From: a virus
Direction: 5' to 3' (one strand)
IMG/VR virus record: IMGVR_UViG_3300037189_002397
Coordinates: 1 to 20,676 of that record
Length of the DNA: 20,676 nucleotides
Numbering within the stretch: position 1 is the stretch's first letter; each line of letters starts with the position of its first letter. Below, piece after piece: positions 1 through 7,191 of this stretch. Under the pieces are notes generated by a model, which was given only the letters and a program-made list of their open reading frames with translations, had not been told where the DNA came from and searched no databases. The position numbers and the translations under genes were made by a program.

Positions 1-163
1 CATAGGCTTGGTAGTCTTGGTTGGCCAGTGCTTGGCCGCGAGCCAGCATGTCCGTGACATACGGCCCCGCCCAGTTTGAAAGGGAGGATTCGGTGCCGGT
101 TTGTTGACCGACTCCGGTATCGGCGGCGGAACCCGTAGTTCCTGAAGATGCTGCTGTTGCCAT
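1..163 (-). CDS. Probable virion-associated protein, N-terminal 54 residues only (runs off the window)
   Basis: The frame opens with ATG at 163-161 and stays open to base 1, so only the N-terminus is present. The start lies 12 bases after the previous stop. A purine-rich GAGGTAGGA just upstream is a good Shine-Dalgarno sequence. The visible protein begins with an Ala/Ser/Thr/Gly-rich low-complexity stretch and continues with LSNWAGPYVTDMLARGQAL. I associate that pattern with proteins encoded near the ejection or internal virion proteins of podovirus-like phages, but this is recall, not a search. It is the last gene of the tightly spaced series. Its function is unknown and the C-terminus must be read from the neighbouring sequence. 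Confidence 0.75.
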   Translation of the reverse strand, partial: MATAASSGTTGSAADTGVGQQTGTESSLSNWAGPYVTDMLARGQALANQDYQAY

Positions 164-175
164 GTCCTACCTCGC

Positions 176-1135
176 TTACGCTAAGAATTCATCGGGGTTG
201 ATTTGCTTGCCCTGCTTGGTTGTGCCAGTGCGGGCTTTACGAATTTTGTCCATCATGGCGTACAGGCGCTGTGCACCTGCTTCGGAATTTCCGTTGCCGA
301 AATGCCCAACAACGTCTGCGGGGATAACAAACTCGCCATGGCTCAACCGAGCTTCCTGTTTCCCTTCAATTCGTGCTGGAATTTTATCCGCCATACCATC
401 TGTTGTGCCAGCTAAATACCGACCCCTAGCCATTTCGGCGATACCACCCGATGCGTATTTCGGCACGGGCAAGTCTTTGATGACGGACGACGCAGGTCTG
501 ACTTCCGACTCTTCGGCTTCTTTTTTCTCCGCACCTGCTTGTAAGACACTACGTTCTTGGCGTGCAGGGTTGGATTTGTTAAGGGCTTCCAAACCTATGG
601 CTTCTTGCTTGGCGGCGGTACGAGCGGCTTCAGCGTCCTTGGGTGCAACGAACTTGGTGCTGGAGAAGTAGTCTTGGGCGGTACTCCCCGGACGGCGGTT
701 GGGGTCGTAGGTGTTGGCCACCGTCTCACGCACCGCTTCGTACTTGGGGATGCCGCCTTGGTACCCAGTCTTCTCGGGTGCTTGTTGGCTTTGGTACAAG
801 CCGTACAAACCACCTGCGGCCCCCGCCACGTTTCTCCAGTTTACTGAGCCGTCTTTGCTGGTGAACGCGTTTTTGAGTGCGTTTAACGCTGCCTGCCCGT
901 ATTTCTGCGCGTACCCACTGATGGTCGATATAACATCGCTACCCGCACCTCTAGCGTCTGGGTAATCTTCATAGAACTCTTCGCTACCATAGTATGAGGA
1001 GTCTACGGGTTGCGCCGTAGTTTCGTCTAACAAGTTACCGTCAGCGTCCCAGACATTTCCGGTATCGTTGTCTATGTTGTACCCAGTCTCGTTGCCGTCC
1101 TCATCGACCCCTGTGGATACCCATTCAAGCGCCAT
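176..1135 (-). CDS. Virion-associated protein with conserved phage C-terminal motif (319 aa)
   Basis: ATG at 1135 follows the previous stop by 4 bases and is preceded by GAAGGGG, a good ribosome site. Residues 1-60 are very acidic, with Asp/Gly/Asn repeats such as DEDGNETG and DADGNLLDE that look able to bind cations. A middle part holds GYQGGIPKYEAVRE and YDPNRRPG (about residues 124-150). This is followed by a Glu/Ala/Lys-rich, probably helical stretch (165-215). The C-terminus (about 226-304) has YASGGIA, then GTTDGMADKIPARIEGKQ, HGEFVIPADVV and YAMMDKIRKARTG. I recognise this block from virion proteins of many podovirus-like phages, where its biochemical role is not established. Its place after the giant internal-type protein suggests a virion or ejection component. 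No catalytic motif is seen. Confidence 0.8.
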   Translation of the reverse strand: MALEWVSTGVDEDGNETGYNIDNDTGNVWDADGNLLDETTAQPVDSSYYGSEEFYEDYPDARGAGSDVISTISGYAQKYGQAALNALKNAFTSKDGSVNWRNVAGAAGGLYGLYQSQQAPEKTGYQGGIPKYEAVRETVANTYDPNRRPGSTAQDYFSSTKFVAPKDAEAARTAAKQEAIGLEALNKSNPARQERSVLQAGAEKKEAEESEVRPASSVIKDLPVPKYASGGIAEMARGRYLAGTTDGMADKIPARIEGKQEARLSHGEFVIPADVVGHFGNGNSEAGAQRLYAMMDKIRKARTGTTKQGKQINPDEFLA

Positions 1136-1139
1136 AGCT

Positions 1140-4100
1140 TTACCCCTTCAAAAACTTTAGAAGTTCGTTGTTCACATCTTCAACATCGTCCACCGCACCT
1201 CCCTGTGCGAACGGGGATGCAAACATCTTTTCCTGTGACGGGTTAGCGAAAATGCTGTTCCAGTCGTAAATGTACCCAATCTTGGCAGGGTCAGCAGCTT
1301 TCACTGTGACTTGCTGGCCCCCGGTGTCACCCGCCTGCCCCAACATGCTCATCATGCTGTTGAGGTTACCCATGCGCTGAGTCTTGAGTGCAGCCGCAGC
1401 TTGGGCTCGACGCGTGGCCTCTGCTTCGTTTTGCTGGGCTTGGCGCGTAGCCGCTGCTTCGTCTTGCACGGCCTTGAACACGCCGGTAGGTGCCCATTTG
1501 GAACCCGCAGCGGGGTTGTAGGTGAACGGGTCGTTGGTATCTGGCTTGTAAGTTGGGTCTTGTGATCTGAGATACGTCTCAATCGCAACCTTGTCCTTCT
1601 GGTCAATTACCTTGTCGCCGTTGTAGTCGTACTGTGCATCGTACGCACCCTGAGTCTCCAGTAGGTTAATCACGGCGTCCAGATCGGACTGCGTGGCTTG
1701 CTGGGTACCGCGACCAACTACATCCTGCAACGCGCCGATTTGGGTCTGCACCTCCCCCTTAGCAGCGGCAATAGCCGTATTGAGGTCAACACCCTGATTT
1801 GTAAGCTGTGTAGCAAGAGCTTTTTGTTCCGCCGTTAAGGCGGCGTACTTGGTTTGTAGGTCAGTAGATACGTCGGCGATGCCGCTTTGCAACGTAGTAA
1901 CCGCTTGGGCAATCGCTGTTTTTAGGTCAACACCCTGATTTGTAAGCTGCGTGGCAAGCGCTTTTTGTTCAGCCGTCAAGGTGTCGTACTTGGTTTGCAA
2001 GTCCGCCTGTACCGCAGCAATCTCTCTACCGAGGGCCGTCTGCACCCCCGAGAGCTTAGAGGTCAGCGTTGCAGCATCGGTCTTCTGAGCATCCGCTACC
2101 GTCTCAATAGCCTTCTGGAGTGCGGCATCACGGGTCATACCCGCCTGCTCGTTCAGGGCGACCTGCGCGAGGATGTCCTTCTCTGTCTGGGCCAGATCAG
2201 CTTCTATGCCTGCTATCTTTGTACCAAGGCCCGCCGCTGTCGTGTTCAGCTTCGTCAATATGGACGCAGCATCGGTCTTCTGGGTAGCTGCTACTGTCTC
2301 GATAGCCTTCTGGAGGGCGGCATCGCGGGTCATACCCGCCTGCTCATTCAGGGCGACCTGCGCGAGGATGTCCTTCTCTGTCTGGGCCAGATCAGCTTGT
2401 ACGCCTGCTATCTCTCTACCGAGGGTCGTCTGCACCCCTGCGAGCCTAGAGGTCAGCGTTGCAGCATCGGTCTTCTGAGCAGCCGCAACCGTGCTAATAG
2501 CCTGCTGGAGTGCGGCATCGCGGGTCATACCCGCCTGCTCGTTCTTCGCTACCTGCGCGAGGATGTCCCTCTCTGTCTGGGCCAGATCAGCTTGTAGCGC
2601 CGTGTTTACTTTGTCGATGTGCGCGTATAGACCTGTGGCAGCGGCCCCACCTGTACCAGCACTGCCTACGATCTTATCGACCGTTGCCTTAACGTCATCC
2701 GCCGTGAGTCCTGCGTCGCGCAGGTCTTGAATGGCTTTGTCCACAGATGCAAAGTTTTGGTCTGTGGATGTGCCTAACGCCGCAATCGCTTTCTGTAGAT
2801 CAGCTTTGGCCGTATCTACCTTCAAGGCAACTTTGGCAACCTCCAACCCAGTATCGGCCATCGACTTTGTGAGGTCGGTACGCACCAGATCGATTGCGGC
2901 TTTGGCTTCCGCGCTGATGCCGCCAGCGCTCATCTCATCAAGCTGCGCCATGATGGAGTTGTACTGCGCAGTGGGAAGGTAATCAGTGGCTTTAGCAGTC
3001 AGCCCCGACTCGTCGTATTGGCCCAATAGCTTTTTAATGTCGTCAGCCGTGGGCTTATTCAGCCCCAGTGCAGCGTATGCGGCTTTGACTTCGCCCTCAT
3101 CGACCATGCGGGGGTCAACGTAAGCACCGATAGCCGTAGCCTGCTCAGCTTCATTGACCTGCCCAACAAACCTTTTTATTTCCGCATCAGAAGGCTTGTA
3201 GCCCTGATCGGTCAGATACTTCTTGGCTTCGTCAAACGTCACTTGGCGTGGGTTAACGTAATTGGTAATTGCCTGCGCCTGTGCGGCCTCAGTTTTATTA
3301 CCAACAAACTGTTTGATCTCATCCGCAGAGGGTGTGTAGCCCTTGGCGGCAAAAAATGATTTGGCTTCGTCGGAGTTGGTTGCCTTGAGGTCAAATTCCG
3401 CCTTGGCCGCAGTCGTAGCAGCAGCTTCGTCTTTCTGACCTACCAAGTTGGCAGCTTCTGCATCAGTCAGCGTATAGCCTTCGGCAGCGGCAGCGGCTTT
3501 GACTTCTGCAAGGTCGAACACTTTGGGGTCAACGTACGCCTCGGCGCGGCTGTCCAACGTCGTGTCGGTGCCTTTGCCAGTCAGTGCTTTTACGTCTGCA
3601 TCGGAGTACGTGTAGTCATTACGCTTGGCCAGCGCTACAGCCGCTTCGTCACTGCTCGTGTAGTTGGTATTGTCAATGGTGTTCATCAAGTTGGACTTGA
3701 TGGTGTTATCCGTGACACCAAACCTAGCCAGTGCAGCGTCGGCAGCGGCAGGGTTACCCTTGTTGGTCTCCAAAATGTTGGCGATCTGGGGGTTGCCTTG
3801 GATAGCGTTGGAGATTACATCCCCGGTGCGACTTGCGCCGTATGCACCCCCAGCAATCGGGCCACCGGCAATGACGCCAAACGCAGCGGCCTGCGTAATC
3901 TCTTTGGCAACGTCACGAGTCTTATCGAGCTTGTAGAGTTGACCTTCAAGCGCAGCTTGCGTAAGACCTTCTTCACCGCCCTCAGACACACCTTCTTTGA
4001 TGGCGATCTTGGTGCCGGTCTTAGCAAAATCCCCGAGGGCTTGCATCGCGTCGCCCAGCCCCGTACCGGTTCTACCCAGAAGAGCTTTCTCAAGGGCCGC

Positions 4101-6734
4101 ACCACCAATACCCATCGACGCGGCGGTAGTAGCCGCAGCAACGAACGCTTGGCGCTGCGCAATATCCATAGCGATCTTGTCAGCGTCCGCAGGAGTCTTA
4201 CCCACTTTAATCGCGGTCTTGTACGCTTCGTTGTACGCGCTAGTTGCCGCGCCACCAGCCGATTCGGCGATGTCTGTGGCGATAGCTGCTGTCATACCTG
4301 CGGCGGTGCCCATCTTGGCGGCAACAGCTTGGCCATATTTCAACGCAAGCGCAGCACCCTTGGCACCTCCTGCGGCTACGCCACCAATCAGAAGCGGGGC
4401 GATTTCTTGGATGCCTTCAACACCAACGTACTCTGCAACGAATTGCAATGGGGCGGACTTGAACGCACCGTAGATTGCTTTGAGCGTACCGCCAACACCT
4501 TTGGCGTCGCCAATTATGGTGTTCATGTTCCTAACGGCTGCTTGGTACTCCGCAGTATTACTTGCTTTGCCAAGATCGTTCAACGCGGTTGCAAACTTGC
4601 CCATCTTCGTAGTGCTTGGCGCAACACCCAGCAACACAGACATGCCGTTGATGGACTCAAGGAAACCACCGCCCGCTTTTAGGACGTTGGCAGATGCGTT
4701 GATAAGCGTTGAGTTGCCCGACTGCTGTGCCCAGCCAACTACCGTCTTGGCTGCGTCAATCATGGCTTGACTTACAGGCCCGTTGGCGGCACTCGCATTC
4801 CCCATCGAGGCCATGGCAAGAATCTTCTCCTGCCCAGTAGGCGGCTTCTTGTTAGTCGCGGTGGCTTTAGGCAGTTCGTAAGTGCCAGTGGTTGGATTCC
4901 ACGCGGCCACGCCCGCGCTGGGGTTGTCTTCAATCCAAATGGGACGACCTTTGGCGTCGTAGACCAACGACGCAGCGCCGTTATCGAACGCCTCAACCGA
5001 GGCCAACTTGGTGCCCGCAGGTGGGGTGAAGTCGGCGGGCTTGTTCCACTCTCCGTACGAAACGCCGCTACCCTTAATTCTAAGCACGTTGTTTTGTTGG
5101 TCGCTCACCAGTTTATTTACCGATGAAGTGTTACCGTTGATAACATCTTGGATAGACGCGGCCTTGAGCGCTGAGATATTGTTGCCGTAGTTATTGTCAA
5201 TGTTGTCCAGAATCTTGGAGATCATGGCTGGGTCAGCCGTAGCCAACGTCACGCCCTTACTCTCCAGTGCCTGAGTAACCAGACGAGTGCGCTCTGCGAT
5301 AACAGCCGGTTCAGCGGCTTTATTGTTTGTCGGTGCACCTTCAAACTGACCCTTGGACAAGAAGTGCTCGTATGGGTCAACATCCGCGCCGAGTCCGTTC
5401 AATTCGCGGTACTGGTCGGCGTTGAAGTTCTCATCCATCGCTTCGACGAATGCGCGATTACTAGCGCGGTAGATCGGGGCAAGTGCATCAGCCAGACTAT
5501 CTGTCTCGGCGCTAAATGCTCGGATGGCTTTTTCGTAGTCCCCGGTTTGCACCGCATAGTCTTGCTTCAACGCGTCAAGTTCACTACCATACTTAGCAAG
5601 TTGTGGTTGGTACGTCCGGGTGTAGAGTTGGTTAAGCATCTGTACAAACCCGTTGTAGTTTTGGATGGCAGCATTTGCGGCTCTGCCATTTGCTTCCGAA
5701 GGGTCGTCCTCGAATTTTTTGACTGCGGCGACATACGCATCGCTGAGTTTATTTTGAATCTCTAGTTTACTTTGGAGTTCCGTAGCAACCCCGTTGTACT
5801 TGGCGGCAGCAGTTTTCTGCGCCTCCATGTTCGCATCTAATTTAGTTGCGACTGTGTCTGCGGTTCCGAACGCAGTTTTGACTGCTGCGGTTGCCGACTT
5901 AAACGCATCCGAGGCCATATCGCCAAGAGCTTTTGTGCCAGCCCGTGTCATGGCAGCTTGGATGACATTAGATGCGTTACCACCTGTCAACGCAGCAGTA
6001 GCCGTGCCCATGAGTACATCCGTCAAGACGGCGCGCTGAGTGTCGTCGAGCTTGTTGCCGTCCGGGTCAAACGACTTGATTGCATCAGTCACGACGCCAG
6101 AGGCTTTGATGACGCTACCTATGACGGCGGCATCAACAGGTCTACCCGTGAGTTTTGCAGCGATGGCCGATTCAATGCCCGCTCGCACGGTCGGCGGCAA
6201 CTTTGAGAAATTACCCCCAGTTGCCTCATTAACTTTGCCCAGCACCGCGCCGGTTGCTGCGCCCACCCCCCCGCTAACGAACGCTTTAAGAGGGTCTTGC
6301 CCCGTCACAATTGCAACAGATGCAGCGGATGCGCCTCTACCAATAATTTGGCCCGCAAGGGCACTGTCGGTGGCTTTGGCAGCAGCAGCAGTAGCCGTCT
6401 TGCCAACGTAGTCGCCAACCTGCTGGGAGACATACGCTTTAGCCGTGGCCGTCAATATATCGCCCAGATCACCACCCTTTATGGCAACGTCCGCGCCTTC
6501 AATAAGCGGAAGCGTCCATTGCGCGCCGGGGATCATAACAGCAGCAATTTGCGCGATGGTTTTTAACGGATTGTCAAGCGCGCTCTCAATGACATTGCTG
6601 ACTGTTTTTAGAACGGGGTCAATGAGCTTGTCAACGACAAAATCGTTCAGCTTAAAGATGGCGTTACCAACCGATGATACGACGTCACCAACTGCGTTAG
6701 CCACGCCTTTAACAGCCTTTACAACTGCACTCAT
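1140..6734 (-). CDS. Giant repeat-rich probable internal/ejected virion protein (1864 aa)
   Basis: I choose ATG at 6734: it overlaps the previous stop in TAATG and has AAGGG six bases upstream. A more upstream in-frame start (6803) would run deep into that gene. The N-terminus (about 1-300) and 780-1000 are Ala/Gly-rich, with weakly hydrophobic helices such as APLLIGGVAAGGAKGAA. Near residues 448-463 is DVDPYEHFLSKGQFEG, a motif type seen in large surface proteins. Residues 1027-1253 carry five 46-residue repeats (GYxPSxxEIKxFVG, YVDPR). Residues 1383-1671 carry three 65-residue and two 47-residue coiled-coil repeats. Residues 1703-1714 form an EF-hand/dockerin-like loop. The C-terminus holds YDWNSIF, FASPFAQGGAV and LLKFLKG, the last two familiar from phage virion proteins. 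Size, composition and place fit an ejection protein. I see no lytic transglycosylase or polymerase motif. A tape-measure role is the alternative. Confidence 0.8.
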   Translation of the reverse strand: MSAVVKAVKGVANAVGDVVSSVGNAIFKLNDFVVDKLIDPVLKTVSNVIESALDNPLKTIAQIAAVMIPGAQWTLPLIEGADVAIKGGDLGDILTATAKAYVSQQVGDYVGKTATAAAAKATDSALAGQIIGRGASAASVAIVTGQDPLKAFVSGGVGAATGAVLGKVNEATGGNFSKLPPTVRAGIESAIAAKLTGRPVDAAVIGSVIKASGVVTDAIKSFDPDGNKLDDTQRAVLTDVLMGTATAALTGGNASNVIQAAMTRAGTKALGDMASDAFKSATAAVKTAFGTADTVATKLDANMEAQKTAAAKYNGVATELQSKLEIQNKLSDAYVAAVKKFEDDPSEANGRAANAAIQNYNGFVQMLNQLYTRTYQPQLAKYGSELDALKQDYAVQTGDYEKAIRAFSAETDSLADALAPIYRASNRAFVEAMDENFNADQYRELNGLGADVDPYEHFLSKGQFEGAPTNNKAAEPAVIAERTRLVTQALESKGVTLATADPAMISKILDNIDNNYGNNISALKAASIQDVINGNTSSVNKLVSDQQNNVLRIKGSGVSYGEWNKPADFTPPAGTKLASVEAFDNGAASLVYDAKGRPIWIEDNPSAGVAAWNPTTGTYELPKATATNKKPPTGQEKILAMASMGNASAANGPVSQAMIDAAKTVVGWAQQSGNSTLINASANVLKAGGGFLESINGMSVLLGVAPSTTKMGKFATALNDLGKASNTAEYQAAVRNMNTIIGDAKGVGGTLKAIYGAFKSAPLQFVAEYVGVEGIQEIAPLLIGGVAAGGAKGAALALKYGQAVAAKMGTAAGMTAAIATDIAESAGGAATSAYNEAYKTAIKVGKTPADADKIAMDIAQRQAFVAAATTAASMGIGGAALEKALLGRTGTGLGDAMQALGDFAKTGTKIAIKEGVSEGGEEGLTQAALEGQLYKLDKTRDVAKEITQAAAFGVIAGGPIAGGAYGASRTGDVISNAIQGNPQIANILETNKGNPAAADAALARFGVTDNTIKSNLMNTIDNTNYTSSDEAAVALAKRNDYTYSDADVKALTGKGTDTTLDSRAEAYVDPKVFDLAEVKAAAAAEGYTLTDAEAANLVGQKDEAAATTAAKAEFDLKATNSDEAKSFFAAKGYTPSADEIKQFVGNKTEAAQAQAITNYVNPRQVTFDEAKKYLTDQGYKPSDAEIKRFVGQVNEAEQATAIGAYVDPRMVDEGEVKAAYAALGLNKPTADDIKKLLGQYDESGLTAKATDYLPTAQYNSIMAQLDEMSAGGISAEAKAAIDLVRTDLTKSMADTGLEVAKVALKVDTAKADLQKAIAALGTSTDQNFASVDKAIQDLRDAGLTADDVKATVDKIVGSAGTGGAAATGLYAHIDKVNTALQADLAQTERDILAQVAKNEQAGMTRDAALQQAISTVAAAQKTDAATLTSRLAGVQTTLGREIAGVQADLAQTEKDILAQVALNEQAGMTRDAALQKAIETVAATQKTDAASILTKLNTTAAGLGTKIAGIEADLAQTEKDILAQVALNEQAGMTRDAALQKAIETVADAQKTDAATLTSKLSGVQTALGREIAAVQADLQTKYDTLTAEQKALATQLTNQGVDLKTAIAQAVTTLQSGIADVSTDLQTKYAALTAEQKALATQLTNQGVDLNTAIAAAKGEVQTQIGALQDVVGRGTQQATQSDLDAVINLLETQGAYDAQYDYNGDKVIDQKDKVAIETYLRSQDPTYKPDTNDPFTYNPAAGSKWAPTGVFKAVQDEAAATRQAQQNEAEATRRAQAAAALKTQRMGNLNSMMSMLGQAGDTGGQQVTVKAADPAKIGYIYDWNSIFANPSQEKMFASPFAQGGAVDDVEDVNNELLKFLKG
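1593..1628 (-). other. EF-hand / dockerin-like calcium loop in the giant virion protein
   Basis: The encoded 12 residues are DYNGDKVIDQKD, residues 1703-1714. They match the canonical DxNxDxxxDxxD calcium loop, with acidic or Asn ligands at positions 1, 3, 5, 9 and 12. The following helix (KVAIETYLRSQDP) resembles half of a type I dockerin. Only one copy is visible, so a full dockerin pair is not supported. Confidence 0.6.
1722..2003 (-). repeat. Two tandem 141-base coding repeats (47 aa each)
   Basis: Units at 1863-2003 and 1722-1862 each begin with the codons for DLQTKY and share TAEQKALATQLTNQGVDL. They lie directly after the three 195-base repeats in the giant virion gene and extend the predicted coiled coil. 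The heptad-like Ala/Leu/Gln pattern suggests a fibrous or helical rod. Confidence 0.85.
2004..2588 (-). repeat. Three tandem 195-base coding repeats (65 aa each)
   Basis: Units lie at 2394-2588, 2199-2393 and 2004-2198. Each starts DLAQTE(R/K)DILAQVA and contains NEQAGMTRDAALQ. The landmark GCCAGATCAG recurs at 2191, 2386 and 2581, exactly 195 bases apart. Units two and three share about 80 bases with only about two differences. Recent duplication or ongoing homogenisation is therefore likely. The protein product is predicted helical and coiled-coil. Confidence 0.9.
2976..3656 (-). repeat. Five tandem repeats of about 138 bases (46 aa) in the giant virion gene
   Basis: Units lie at 3516-3656 (47 aa), 3378-3515, 3240-3377, 3102-3239 and 2976-3101 (last one short, 42 aa). 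The consensus is about (D/S)xxEVKxxxAxxGYxxxxAEIKxFVGxxxEAxxxxxAxxYVDPRxV. Protein similarity is clear while the DNA has diverged, so these repeats look older than the neighbouring 195-base set. The function is unknown. Confidence 0.8.
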
Positions 6735-7189
6735 TACGCACCCTTCAACACGACGTACGCACGCATATCCCCGGTGTTCAATTTGTACACTTGCATGCCC
6801 CATTCTTGGAGTTCGGGGCGGCGAGCGATCGCGTTAAACAACTGCAAAATCTTCTTGTCTGAGAAATCGCTGGTCATGCGCTCAACCCCCTGTTCCGGCA
6901 ACGCTTTGACGTACTTGACGGAGTTTTCTAAATAGTTTCGCGCAGTATCCGCGTTAAACGCACGCATGGCAACTTCTTTACTGTCCTCACTGTAATGCGA
7001 CATGAACACGGTGTTACCGATCTGCTCGACTTTGGTGTTGGGCATGGAGCCTTCAGCAACAATCGACAGGATAGCCGCTTGCAGGGTTACGTTCTTGGGT
7101 AGTTGGCCAGCTTCTTTGGCCTCCCCCACGCTTCGTGCAATGATGGTGGAGGTGTCTAATTCCTCTTTGTTGCTATCGACAAGCTGCAT
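6734..7189 (-). CDS. Conserved-looking phage protein of unknown function (151 aa)
   Basis: ATG at 7189 follows the ketosynthase stop by two bases, with a strong TAGGAG seven bases upstream. The stop overlaps the start of the giant virion gene (TAATG), so the gene is locked between the two. The protein is soluble, with no signal peptide or membrane segment. Visible features are GNTVFMSHYSED (about 58-69), then RAFNADTARNYLENSVKYV, then KKILQLFNAIARRPELQEWGMQVYK and a C-terminal strand-like RAYVVLKG. This alternation is compatible with a small alpha/beta fold. I recall similar proteins next to internal virion genes in podovirus-like phages, but that is memory only. It could serve the ACP-ketosynthase pair or the ejection proteins; nothing in the sequence decides. 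Confidence 0.75.
   Translation of the reverse strand: MQLVDSNKEELDTSTIIARSVGEAKEAGQLPKNVTLQAAILSIVAEGSMPNTKVEQIGNTVFMSHYSEDSKEVAMRAFNADTARNYLENSVKYVKALPEQGVERMTSDFSDKKILQLFNAIARRPELQEWGMQVYKLNTGDMRAYVVLKGA
6741..6745 (-). promoter_or_regulatory. Ribosome binding site that fixes the start of the giant virion protein
   Basis: On the minus strand AAGGG lies six bases before ATG 6734. It supports this start over the in-frame start at 6803, which would overlap the preceding gene by 70 bases. Confidence 0.6.
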
Positions 7190-7191
7190 AG

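Noticed and set aside
2004-2588. CRISPR-like repeat array
   Set aside because: The repeats are 195 bases, in frame, without unique spacers of uniform length, and encode a coiled-coil protein.
1965-2597. Plus-strand open frame with repeated protein segments
   Set aside because: Its repeats are the antisense reading of the 195-base repeats of the giant gene, so they are not independent evidence of coding.
3798-4682. Plus-strand open frame of 294 codons
   Set aside because: It lies opposite the giant virion gene and encodes an Arg/Cys/Gly/Thr-mixed product with no recognisable motif; all coupled neighbours are on the minus strand.
6735-6803. Upstream in-frame start of the giant virion gene
   Set aside because: It would overlap the 151-residue gene by 70 bases, while ATG 6734 forms a TAATG junction with AAGGG at the right distance.
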